Assembly: GCA_023419375.1 (NCBI GenBank)
Contig: JAEZYD010000003.1
Location: 124,001 to 188,000, forward strand
DNA from: Pseudomonadota bacterium
GTDB taxonomy: Bacteria > Desulfobacterota > Desulfovibrionia > Desulfovibrionales > Desulfovibrionaceae
DNA length: 64,000 bases
Reading direction: 5' to 3'
Positions 51,286-59,191 of this stretch are shown piece after piece. Each line of letters begins with the position of its first letter. The first letter of the stretch is position 1. The position numbers and the translations under genes were made by a program. The notes beneath the pieces are model-generated. The model did not search any database, was not told where the DNA came from, and worked only from the letters and a program-made list of their open reading frames with translations.

Positions 51286-53484
51286 TCAGGCAGGAATCCT
51301 GGATGCAGAGCCGTCTGTCAGTTCTTTGCGCAGGCGTTGCCTGAGGTTGGTATACGTCTCAATCAGATACTGTTCGGCCCACTTTTGATCTTCAATTTTT
51401 TCAATCCGCACTGCGGCATATTTGTACTCCGGCGTTCTGCTGATGGGGCTCAGCACTTCGCCTATCAGTTCATTGCAGGCGCCGATCCACCACTGATAGG
51501 TCATGTACACCGCCCCTTCATTGGTGCGCGGGCTGACCTGAGCGCGGCTGATAACCTTGGAGTGGCGCGATGCAACCCACACCAGCTCCTGATCTGCGAT
51601 GTGCAGCCTTGCCGCATCCTTGTCGTTCATCTGCACAAAACCGGGTTCGTCGGCCAGCGCCGCCAGGGCCTTGCAGTTGCCTGTCATGGAGCGGCAGGAG
51701 TAGTGGCCCACTTCACGCACGCTTGAGAGCACCATGGGGAACTCTTCATTTATCTGATCCACAGGCGGAACCCATTCCACCGTGTAGAGGCGGCCCAGGC
51801 CATCGTCTGTTTCAAACTTGATGCTGCCGTCCGGCTGTGCGTAGAGCACCTGTGTGCCGTTGGGGGCGTCCTTGGTGCAGGGCCACTGGATGTAGCCAAG
51901 CCCGCCGTTCGCATCGAGCTTTTCATAGGTCGCTTCCGCATACTTGGGCGAAAGCGATATGAGTTCGTCCCAAATTTCCCTGGTGTTGTTGTAGTGCATG
52001 GGATAGCCCATGGCTGTGGACATGCGGCTGATGATATCCCAGTCCACCTTTACATCACCCTGCGGTTCCACAGCCTTGTAAAAGCGCTGGAAGCCGCGGT
52101 CGGCAGCCGAATACACGCCCTCGTGTTCACCCCACGTGGTGGTGGGGAAGATCACATCCGCCACAGCCGCAGTCTTGGTCATAAAGCAGTCCTGCACGAT
52201 GAGCAGGTCAAGCTTGCTGAAACCACTGCGCACGGCGGAAAGTTCCGGTTCCGTCTGCAAGGGGTCTTCTCCCATGCAGTAAAAAGCCTTGAGCTGTCCG
52301 GCTGTGGCAAGCTTTGCCACTTCGGTCAGATAGTGGCCAACCTTGTCAGAGAGTTTTTCAACAGGCAGGCCCCAGGCTTTTGCAAACTTCTTGCGGGCCT
52401 CCTGATCCACAACTTTCTGGTAGCCTACATACACGTTGGGCAGCGCGCCCATGTCGCAAGCGCCCTGAACATTGTTCTGCCCGCGCACCGGCGCAACGCC
52501 TGTATTGGGCTTGCCGATGTTGCCGGTAAGCAGCGCCATGGAAGTGAGCGCCCGCACCGTCTCCACACCCTGGAAAAACTGGCATACGCCCATGCCCCAG
52601 AAAATCCCCGCTCCCTGCGGCGCGGTCGCATACATGCGGGCCGTCTTGTGGATGGTTTCGGCGTCAATGCCCGTTATTTCCGTTACGGATTCGGGCGTGT
52701 ATTTATCAACAATGGCCTTCAGTTCCTCAAACCCGGATGTGTATTTGGCAATATAGTCCTTGTCCGTGAGCCCCTCGTTGATGATGACGTTCATCAGCGC
52801 GTTGACAAAAGCCACATTGCAGCCGTTCTTTATGGGCACGTAGAGGTCTGCGATGCGCGCGGTTTCAATCTTGCGCGGGTCGCACACAATTATCGTTGCG
52901 CCTTTTTCCTTGGCCTTGATAACCCTGCGGGCAATGATCGGGTGTGAATCCGCGGGGTTCCATCCAAAGATGAATATACACTTGGTGTCTTCAACCTCAA
53001 CAATGGAGTTGCTCATGGCACCATTGCCCACGGACATCTGAAGCCCGGCAACAGAGGGGCCATGACAGACCCGCGCGCAACAATCGACATTGTTGGTGCC
53101 CACTGCGGCGCGGGCGAACTTTTGCATCACATAGTTGGTTTCATTGCCCGTTGAGCGGGAGGAACCAGATATCATGATGGAATCAGGGCCAAATTCTTCC
53201 TTGATGGCCATGAGGCGCGACGATGCGTAGTCAATGGCCGTATCCCACGAGACAGCCTCAAACGAGCCGCCGCGCTTACGGCGGATCATGGGATTTTTGA
53301 CCCGTGGGGTCAGTATCTTGGTGTCATTGATAAAGTCCCAGCCATACAGACCCTTGAGACACAAGGCCCCCTGGTTGGTCAGGCCGTTGGCGCCCTCTGC
53401 GCCAATCACACGGCCATTTTCAACCAGCAGATTGATTTTGCAGCCTGAAGCACAATAGGGACATACTTCTATAACCTTTTTCAT
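51286..53484 (-). CDS. fdhF: Formate dehydrogenase H-type catalytic subunit, cysteine form
   Basis: A 732-residue molybdopterin enzyme. The N-terminal [4Fe-4S] site is EVCPYCASGCKINLL with a later Cys (GALCLKG). The cofactor-ligand position 140 is Cys (TGT) in ARVCHGPSVAGLQMSVG. Downstream are NPADSHPIIARRV, GVAPVRGQNNVQGACDMGALP and a C-terminal cofactor domain. It oxidises formate to CO2. It is a near-copy of the Sec form upstream. AAGGAAG precedes the ATG. It lies 267 bases after fdhF-Sec, a gap that ends with a GC hairpin. A Cys/Sec pair lets the cell run without selenium, at lower activity. Confidence 0.95.
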   Translation of the reverse strand: MKKVIEVCPYCASGCKINLLVENGRVIGAEGANGLTNQGALCLKGLYGWDFINDTKILTPRVKNPMIRRKRGGSFEAVSWDTAIDYASSRLMAIKEEFGPDSIMISGSSRSTGNETNYVMQKFARAAVGTNNVDCCARVCHGPSVAGLQMSVGNGAMSNSIVEVEDTKCIFIFGWNPADSHPIIARRVIKAKEKGATIIVCDPRKIETARIADLYVPIKNGCNVAFVNALMNVIINEGLTDKDYIAKYTSGFEELKAIVDKYTPESVTEITGIDAETIHKTARMYATAPQGAGIFWGMGVCQFFQGVETVRALTSMALLTGNIGKPNTGVAPVRGQNNVQGACDMGALPNVYVGYQKVVDQEARKKFAKAWGLPVEKLSDKVGHYLTEVAKLATAGQLKAFYCMGEDPLQTEPELSAVRSGFSKLDLLIVQDCFMTKTAAVADVIFPTTTWGEHEGVYSAADRGFQRFYKAVEPQGDVKVDWDIISRMSTAMGYPMHYNNTREIWDELISLSPKYAEATYEKLDANGGLGYIQWPCTKDAPNGTQVLYAQPDGSIKFETDDGLGRLYTVEWVPPVDQINEEFPMVLSSVREVGHYSCRSMTGNCKALAALADEPGFVQMNDKDAARLHIADQELVWVASRHSKVISRAQVSPRTNEGAVYMTYQWWIGACNELIGEVLSPISRTPEYKYAAVRIEKIEDQKWAEQYLIETYTNLRQRLRKELTDGSASRIPA

Positions 53485-53751
53485 GGTCTTCCTTATGTGT
53501 GTCCATCATTGGCAACGGCGGGCATTCCGTTGATCCGGCAGAAATTCTTTTTTCGCGCCTGCTGTATTGGCAGACCGGCATGCTGCGAAAAAATGCGCAA
53601 TGAAATTTCGCACTTTTCGATTTATTGGCTTGATGGCGCACTCGCATTGCATTGCGGTGCTGCCGAAACAAAGCCATTGATCTGCCGGGTACGCTCTGTT
53701 TTTGGGGTTCCCCGCGCCTTGCGCGGGGAACCCTGATGTAAGGCTTATTTA
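53485..53751 (-). other. 267-bp gap between the two fdhF genes
   Basis: Begins on the minus strand with a 13-bp stem-loop (53705-53733) just after the fdhF-Sec stop. A sigma-54-like block TGGCTTTGTTTCGGCA (GG-N10-GC spacing, 53661-53676) is present but poor. No separate gene. Confidence 0.45.
53705..53733 (-). other. Stable GC hairpin after fdhF-Sec
   Basis: GGGTTCCCCGCGC (53705-53717) pairs with GCGCGGGGAACCC (53721-53733) with a 3-base loop. No T-run follows on the minus strand. It shares GGTTCCCCGCGC with the hairpin after fdhF-Cys, so both may be RNA processing or stability elements. Confidence 0.65.
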
Positions 53752-55950
53752 TCAGGCTGTGACGGACATTGCTGTACCGTTGGCCTTTTCCTTGCGCAGG
53801 CGTTGCTTCAATTCGCTGTACACCTGCACCACATGGCTTTCAGCCCATGCCTGGTCTTCTATTTTTTCAACTCGAACAGGCACATACTTGTATTCCGGCG
53901 TCTTGGTGATGGGGCTCAAGACCTCGCCCACCAATTCGTTGCATGCGCCGATCCACCATTGGTAGGTCATGTACACCGCGCCCTTATTGGTGCGCGGGCT
54001 GATCTGCGCTCTGGTGATGACCTTGGAGTGGTGCGACTGCACCCACACAAGCTCATGATCGCGGATACCAAGGGCTTCCGCATCCTTGTCGTTCATCTGC
54101 ACAAAGCCGGGTTCGTCCGCCAGTGCCGCCAGCGCCTTGCAGTTGCCTGTCATGGAGCGGCAGGAGTAGTGGCCCACTTCGCGGACGGTAGAAAGCACCA
54201 GCGGGAACTCGGAGCTGGTTTTTTCCACAGGCGGCGCCCATTCCACCGTAAAGAGGTGGCCCAGGCCGTCTGCGGTTTCAAACTTGATGCTGCCGTCGGG
54301 CTGCGCGTAAAGCACCTGGGTGCCGTTGGGGGCATCCTTGGTGCAGGGCCACTGGATGTAGCCAAGCCCGCCGTTTGCATCAAGCTTTTCATAAGTCGCT
54401 TCCGCATACTTGGGCGAGAGCGAGATCAGCTCGTTCCAGATCTCTCTGGTGTTGTTGTAGTGCATGGGATAGCCCATGGCTGTGGACAGACGGCAGATGA
54501 TGTCCCAGTCCACCTTTACATCGCCCCGCGGTTCCACAGCCTTGTAGAAGCGCTGGAAGCCGCGGTCGGCAGCCGAATACACGCCTTCGTGTTCGCCCCA
54601 CGTGGTGGTGGGAAAGATCACGTCGGCCACGGCTGCTGTCTTGGTCATAAAGCAGTCCTGCACGATGAGCAGGTCAAGCTTGCTGAAGCCGCTACGCACG
54701 CCGGAAAGGTCGGGTTCTGTCTGCAAGGGGTCTTCACCCATGCAGTAGAATGCCTTCAGCCTGCCAGCAGAAGCGCTCGTGGCGACTTCACTCAGGAAAT
54801 GCCCCACCTTGGGGGACATCTTTTCAACAGGAACACCCCAGGCCTTGGCGAACTTTTCGCGCATGGCCGGGTCTGTCACGCTCTGGTAGCCCACAAACAC
54901 GTTGGGCAACGCGCCCATGTCGCAGGCGCCCTGCACGTTGTTCTGCCCGCGCACCGGCGCAACGCCGGTATGTGGTTTGCCTATGTTGCCGGTAATCAGA
55001 GCCATGGTGGTCAGTGCCCGAACGGTCTCCACACCCTGATAGAACTGGCAAACGCCCATGCCCCAGTAAATGCCTGCGCCCTCTGGAGCAGTGGCATACA
55101 TACGGGCGGTCTTGCGGATGGTTTCGGCATCAATGCCCGTGATTTCCGTAACCGCTTCAGGAGGATAGTTGTCCACAATGGCTTTGAGTTCTTCAAAACC
55201 CGTTGTGTACCTTTCTATGAACTCCTTGTCCGCAAGCCCCTCGTTAATGATGACGTTCATCAAGGCATTGACGAAGGCCACGTTGGAACCGTTTTTCAGG
55301 GGAACATGCAGGTCGGCGATGCGCGCAGTTTCAATCTTGCGCGGATCACAGACAATGATGGTTGCCCCTTTTTCTTTCGCCTTTACCACCCGGCGGGCGA
55401 TAATGGGGTGCGAATCTGCCGGATTCCACCCAAAGATGAACAAGCATTTAGTATCTTCAATCTCCACAATGGAGTTGCTCATTGCGCCATTGCCGACCGA
55501 TTGTTGCAGACCTGCAACTGATGGGCCGTGTCAGACCCGCGCGCAGCAGTCGACATTATTGGTGCCGAGAGCCGCGCGGGCGAATTTTTGCATTATGTAG
55601 TTGGTTTCGTTGCCGGTGGAGCGGGAAGAACCGGATACCATGATGGAATCGGGGCCGAATTCTTCCTTGATGGCCATAAGACGCGACGCCGTGTAGTCTA
55701 TGGCCGTATCCCAGGAGACAGCCTCAAACTCACCGCCACGCTTGCGGCGGATCATGGGGTTTTTGACTCTGGGGGTCAGGATCTTGGTGTCGTTGATAAA
55801 ATCCCAGCCATACAGGCCCTTGAGGCACAAGGCCCCCTGGTTGGTCAGGCCGTTGGCGCCTTCTGCGCCAACCACGCGGCCATTCTCAACCAGCAGGTTG
55901 ATCTTGCAGCCCGAAGCGCAGTACGGGCAGACTTCTATTACTTTTTTCAT
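53752..55950 (-). CDS. fdhF: Selenocysteine formate dehydrogenase H-type catalytic subunit
   Basis: A 732-residue molybdopterin enzyme split by a TGA at codon 140 (55531-55533). The local codons read GTC-TGA-CAC-GGC, i.e. CCARV-U-HGPSVAGLQ. The E. coli FdhF Sec is also residue 140. Downstream a SECIS-type hairpin follows (55503-55518), with a sequence very close to that of E. coli fdhF. Other parts match fdhF-Cys: EVCPYCASGCKINLL near the start, NPADSHPIIARRV and VRGQNNVQGACDMGALP. It oxidises formate, passing electrons to the four-cluster ferredoxin encoded just upstream, and then to the hydrogenase. AGAGGTT precedes the ATG. Confidence 0.97.
55503..55533 (-). promoter_or_regulatory. SECIS element of fdhF
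   Basis: TGA at 55531-55533 and, 12 bases downstream, a hairpin GTTGCA (55513-55518 on the minus strand) / TGCAAC (55503-55508) with loop GGTC. The loop and stem follow the E. coli fdhF SECIS closely. SelB would bind it. Confidence 0.88.
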
Positions 55951-56058
55951 GATAACCTCTTGTATTCATTTTAACAGCGGCGAGCACTCCGCTGCTCTGG
56001 CAGGCATGTTGCGCCGCATTTCAAACAAGGGGGCAGGTGCAACGGCACCAAGGCCCGC

Positions 56059-56565
56059 TTACTGAAATGCTGCTGTTCCCGCGGGTTGCACTGTTTCATC
56101 CTCCACCACAAACAACACATTGGTGGGGCAGGCCCGCACGCAGGAGGGGCCTTCGGGCACGCTGGCGCACAGATCGCATTTTTGCGCCAGGGCCTTGCGG
56201 CTGAATCCCAGCGGTTTGCCGCATACGGTGCGGCGCACCTTGTGGCTTGTGACCCGCATGACCCCGTAAGGACAGGCCATGATGCAGGCCTTGCAGCCTA
56301 TGCACTTGTGCCGCAGCACGGTGACGCTCTCGCTGTCGGCAACAATGGCCCCGCAGGGGCAGGCCGATGCGCAGGGGGCGTCTTCGCACTGTCGGCAGGC
56401 AACCGGAGTGCTGATGTCTTCGTGCTTCAGGATGGCGACTCTGGCTTTGAAGTCAGAGGCGGTCATGTCTTCAATACGCAGTTCACTGTGCGCCAGGGCG
56501 CAGGCTATCTCACAGGTGCGGCAGCCTATGCAGCGCCCGGGATTAGCCGCTATGCGTTTTTTCAT
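56059..56565 (-). CDS. Four-cluster ferredoxin of formate hydrogenlyase (HycB/HydN-like)
   Basis: A 168-residue electron-transfer protein with four [4Fe-4S] motifs: CIGCRTCEIAC (near residue 14), CRQCEDAPCASACP (near 57), CIGCKACIMACP (near 89) and CDLCASVPEGPSCVRACP (near 130). It is the size of HydN and matches HycB-like subunits. It should pass electrons from FdhF to the hydrogenase module. ATG 56565 begins KKRIAANPGRC. Its transcript likely starts at the sigma-54 promoter 56623-56638. It precedes fdhF-Sec by 108 bases. Confidence 0.9.
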   Translation of the reverse strand: MKKRIAANPGRCIGCRTCEIACALAHSELRIEDMTASDFKARVAILKHEDISTPVACRQCEDAPCASACPCGAIVADSESVTVLRHKCIGCKACIMACPYGVMRVTSHKVRRTVCGKPLGFSRKALAQKCDLCASVPEGPSCVRACPTNVLFVVEDETVQPAGTAAFQ

Positions 56566-56622
56566 AGAAAGCCCTTGCTGGTTTATCCGGCACGGCGTGG
56601 GGCCGGCCGGTATTCGTTAAAT

Positions 56623-56638
56623 TGCAACAAGGATGCCA
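56623..56638 (-). promoter_or_regulatory. Sigma-54 (RpoN) promoter
   Basis: On the minus strand TGGCATCCTTGTTGCA is a near-perfect match to the TGGCAY-N5-TTGCW consensus, with GG and GC ten bases apart. It lies 58 bases upstream of the four-cluster ferredoxin start. Two FhlA-like palindromes lie further upstream. Confidence 0.9.
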
Positions 56639-56705
56639 GTATGTTGCAAAAATGATCTGGCATTCTGTATTGTTACGATTGCTGTAAAAACCGTGTTCGC
56701 GAATG

Positions 56706-56721
56706 TTCGTCAAAAGTGTCG
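56706..56721. promoter_or_regulatory. FhlA-like activator site 1
   Basis: TCGTCA-AAAG-TGTCGA, an inverted repeat with a 4-base spacer and one mismatch (arms continue one base as TTCGTCA / TGTCGAA, 56705-56722). A further TGTCGAA lies at 56724-56730. It is about 70 bases upstream of the sigma-54 promoter. Confidence 0.6.
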
Positions 56722-56798
56722 AACTGTCGAAAGGCAAACATGTGTGAAATTTATAACAAACACTATTACTCCAGACGGTTAGCTGGGCTTATCCAGCT

Positions 56799-56814
56799 TC
56801 GTCATTTTTGACGA
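56799..56814. promoter_or_regulatory. FhlA-like activator site 2
   Basis: TCGTCA-TTTT-TGACGA is a perfect 6-bp inverted repeat with a 4-base spacer, the same layout as site 1. It lies close to the end of hycI and about 160 bases upstream of the sigma-54 promoter. Confidence 0.6.
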
Positions 56815-56818
56815 TGCT

Positions 56819-57292
56819 TCAGGCCAGCCAGGGGATGTCGCCAAGACCGTCCGCCAGGCCCGCGTGGATATGCTCCACCGCGTGTTGCACTGCATCGGTA
56901 ATCGGCAGGCAAAAGCCCACTTCCTGCGGCTGGATGCCCAGAAACACAACCTGCTCAATCTCCCGTTCCAGTTCGTCCATAATGAAGGAGAGGGGCATGT
57001 TGTGGGTGCTGGCTATGCCCATGGAGCGGATGCGTTCCTTGTCCACAAAGCGCATTTCACCGGGGGCAAGCTCCAACGCGGCAACGTCCACAATGAGCAG
57101 ACGCCGGGGCTTCATGGCTTTGACCGCGTAGGTGACGTTTTCTGGCATGGAGCCGCCGTCCACCACCGTCCAGCCCGGCACAGGGTTTGCCTCCATGCGT
57201 TCGCACAAGAGCGGCCCTGCGCCGTCATCGCCCATAAGGCTGTTGCCCACGGTCAGCACAACATTGCAGGCTTGGGGGGCTTGGGCTGTCAT
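56819..57292 (-). CDS. hycI: Hydrogenase maturation protease HycI
   Basis: A 157-residue peptidase of the HyaD/HycI family. It begins near VVLTVGNSLMGDDGAGPLLCERM (nickel-binding acidic residues GDDGAG) and contains IVDVAALELAPGE and ASTHNMPLSFIMDELE, where the His is a likely nickel ligand. It trims the C-terminus of the hydrogenase large subunit after nickel insertion. Its target is the HyfG/HycE-type subunit at 59192. The ATG at 57292 overlaps the hycH stop in an ATGA. GGAGG lies upstream. It is the last gene of the hydrogenase operon. Confidence 0.95.
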   Translation of the reverse strand: MTAQAPQACNVVLTVGNSLMGDDGAGPLLCERMEANPVPGWTVVDGGSMPENVTYAVKAMKPRRLLIVDVAALELAPGEMRFVDKERIRSMGIASTHNMPLSFIMDELEREIEQVVFLGIQPQEVGFCLPITDAVQHAVEHIHAGLADGLGDIPWLA

Positions 57293-57708
57293 TCCATCCT
57301 CCGGGGCAGTTGCACCATGAGATAGAGCGCAGGCTCGCGCTGAATGGCGGCCAGTTGCTCCATGAGTATGGCGCTCCAGCCTTTGTACGGCTCGTCCATG
57401 CCGGGCATGGCTTCGGCAAAAGCCTTGCCCAGCATGCCCGCATGGTTCGCATCGATATGGATTTCGCCAAAGGTCAGCAAGCCGCTCATCTTGCGGCGGG
57501 CCTCGCCTTCGGGCAGCAGCCCCACCCAGGCTTCATAGGCATCCCTGGGGCATTCCAGCACTTTGACGAGGCAGTCGATAACCCCCACGTGGTGCCCGAT
57601 GGCAAGGGAGTAGTACATGACCTGCTTTGTGGCGTCAGACGCGGGCAGGTCCTTCTGCGTATCCAGAAACTTTCGCCGCAGCGCGTGGAAGCTGACCATC
57701 TCAGTCAT
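57289..57708 (-). CDS. hycH: Formate hydrogenlyase maturation protein HycH
   Basis: A 139-residue protein matching Hyc[24 protein letters not shown], then [24 protein letters not shown] and [22 protein letters not shown]. HycH is needed for assembly of the formate-linked [NiFe] hydrogenase, with unclear mechanism. ATG 57708 follows GGGGA and overlaps the end of hyfI by 8 bases. Followed by hycI with an ATGA overlap. Confidence 0.94.
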   Translation of the reverse strand: MTEMVSFHALRRKFLDTQKDLPASDATKQVMYYSLAIGHHVGVIDCLVKVLECPRDAYEAWVGLLPEGEARRKMSGLLTFGEIHIDANHAGMLGKAFAEAMPGMDEPYKGWSAILMEQLAAIQREPALYLMVQLPRRME

Positions 57709-58519
57709 GGTAGATCCCCTGATCCTGCCCAACGTTCAGGCTGTCGAAAAACACCTCGCGCAGGCGGAAGAGAATTTCCGTCAGACGGGGGTCTTCGGCA
57801 TCGCGAATCCATTTTTGCAGGTTGGCTTCAAGGGCGGCGGTGCTTCCGGCCTCAAGGCACTGGAAGAACCTGTCGCTGATTTCCCTGCCTTGACGGTAGC
57901 CAGCCAGCCGACGCGCCTCGCGTTCAATCCGCACGCGGATGTCGAGCGGGGCATCGGGCAGCAGGGGCGCTGGCGCGGCTGCGCCGGATTCCTCGTGATT
58001 GCGTTCCTTGAGCTTCTGATCCAGCAGGCCAAGGGCCATGGCAAAGCCATAGATGGTAGCCTGCGGGGTTGGCGGGCAGCCGGGAATGTACACGTCTATG
58101 GGCACAATCTTGTCGCTGCCGCCCCACACGGAATACATGTCGTGGAAGATGCCGCCGCTGCACCCGCATGCGCCGTAAGAGACGCATATCTTGGGGTCAG
58201 GCGCGTTATGGAAGGCGCGCAGGGCGGGCATGCGCATGGCGCGGGTAACAGCGCCCGTGAACAGCAGAATATCCGCATGGCGGGGCGAAGGAACCACCTT
58301 GATGCCGAAACGCTCGGCATCAAAAATGGACGTGATGGACGCGAAGATTTCAATTTCGCAGCCGTTGCAGCCGCCGCAGTCGATGCGGTAGACGTAGGCG
58401 GAGCGCTGAATGCGCTGCAAAAGCGCCCCCTTGAGCGCGGCTATGGAATCCTCGACGCTGACGGGTTCGGTTTTGTAGTGCGAGATGCCGGGCGCGTAGG
58501 CATAGGGAACAATGGACAT
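57701..58519 (-). CDS. hyfI: Group 4 [NiFe] hydrogenase small subunit (HyfI/HycG)
   Basis: A 272-residue NuoB-like protein. The [4Fe-4S] ligands are in [16 protein letters not shown], the second set in [15 protein letters not shown], and [19 protein letters not shown]. It is the electron-entry small subunit next to the NiFe large subunit HyfG. The C-terminus is extended by about 80 residues ([13 protein letters not shown] region) relative to the NuoB core. AGGAGG precedes ATG 58519, 2 bases after the hyfH stop region. It faces the cytoplasm. Confidence 0.94.
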   Translation of the reverse strand: MSIVPYAYAPGISHYKTEPVSVEDSIAALKGALLQRIQRSAYVYRIDCGGCNGCEIEIFASITSIFDAERFGIKVVPSPRHADILLFTGAVTRAMRMPALRAFHNAPDPKICVSYGACGCSGGIFHDMYSVWGGSDKIVPIDVYIPGCPPTPQATIYGFAMALGLLDQKLKERNHEESGAAAPAPLLPDAPLDIRVRIEREARRLAGYRQGREISDRFFQCLEAGSTAALEANLQKWIRDAEDPRLTEILFRLREVFFDSLNVGQDQGIYHD

Positions 58520-58521
58520 GG

Positions 58522-59046
58522 CTATACCTCCTGCCGGGGCTTGAGGCCGAGGGTCTGCTTGCGCTTGCACTGGGGGCAGGTTTCAAACTGCCGCCGCTGG
58601 TCGGGGTCTTCTTCCGTAACGCCATCAGCCTGCATGGTCAGGGCCAGCGCGTAGTCCACCTCTTTTTGCGGGGCAAAGGGGGTGCCGCACTGGCGGCAGT
58701 GGCACAGGCTGAAGGTGCAGCGTTCATAAAGGTCGTCCTTGCGCATGACGGCAAGTTCAAACTCTTGCGAAAGGCGCAAGGCCCTGGTGGGGCAAACCTC
58801 TTCGCAGCGGCCGCAAAAGATGCAGCGTCCGGCGCAGAACTGCCAGGTGCGCACGCCCTTTGCCAGATCGGTTTCGATGGTCAGGGCATTGGGCGGGCAG
58901 GCGATGGCGCAGGCCGCACATGAAATGCAGCGTTTGGGATCATATTCCGGCTTGCCACGGAATGTGGGCGTGAATTCGGCAGGCGCGAAGGGATACTTGA
59001 TCGTTACCTCGCCTGCATCACGGACTATTTTGAGTAATTTCAGCAT
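58522..59046 (-). CDS. hyfH: Ferredoxin subunit HyfH/HycF
   Basis: A 174-residue protein with two [4Fe-4S] motifs, [12 protein letters not shown] (near residue 40) and [12 protein letters not shown] (near 74). Two further cysteine pairs (CHCRQC near 112, CPQCKRK near 160) may bind zinc or another cluster. It corresponds to HycF and conducts electrons between the formate-side ferredoxin and the small subunit. AGGAGG precedes ATG 59046. A 145-bp gap separates it from hyfG, unlike the tight spacing elsewhere. Confidence 0.93.
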   Translation of the reverse strand: MLKLLKIVRDAGEVTIKYPFAPAEFTPTFRGKPEYDPKRCISCAACAIACPPNALTIETDLAKGVRTWQFCAGRCIFCGRCEEVCPTRALRLSQEFELAVMRKDDLYERCTFSLCHCRQCGTPFAPQKEVDYALALTMQADGVTEEDPDQRRQFETCPQCKRKQTLGLKPRQEV

Positions 59047-59174
59047 GACAGCGCCTCCTCAAGCATGTTGCGCATGTGCATGGCCGCCGTGGCGGCGCAA
59101 TGCCGGGCCGCCCATGTGGCGGGGGCCGTACTGCGCTGCCGCGCGCGGTTCTGGTGAATGTTCGTGGTTTTCAT
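59040..59174 (-). CDS. Possible small ORF between hyfG and hyfH
   Basis: A 44-codon frame (MKTTNIHQNRARQRSTAPA ... LEEALSC) starts 18 bases after the hyfG stop and overlaps the hyfH start by 7 bases. The ribosome site is weak (GGCAAAG). Composition is unremarkable, and no family is recognised. It may be real or only sequence in the gap. Confidence 0.25.
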   Translation of the reverse strand: MKTTNIHQNRARQRSTAPATWAARHCAATAAMHMRNMLEEALSC

Positions 59175-59191
59175 ACGCTTTGCCACATGCT

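Noticed and set aside
53661..53676. Sigma-54-like promoter before fdhF-Cys
   Set aside because: GG and GC spacing is right, but the rest of the consensus is poor and no activator palindrome lies nearby. Kept only as a note.
53752..55950. Apparent frameshift or nonsense mutation splitting fdhF at 55531
   Set aside because: The break is an in-frame TGA at the known Sec position (codon 140), followed by a hairpin nearly the same as the E. coli fdhF SECIS, with tRNA-Sec present in the window.
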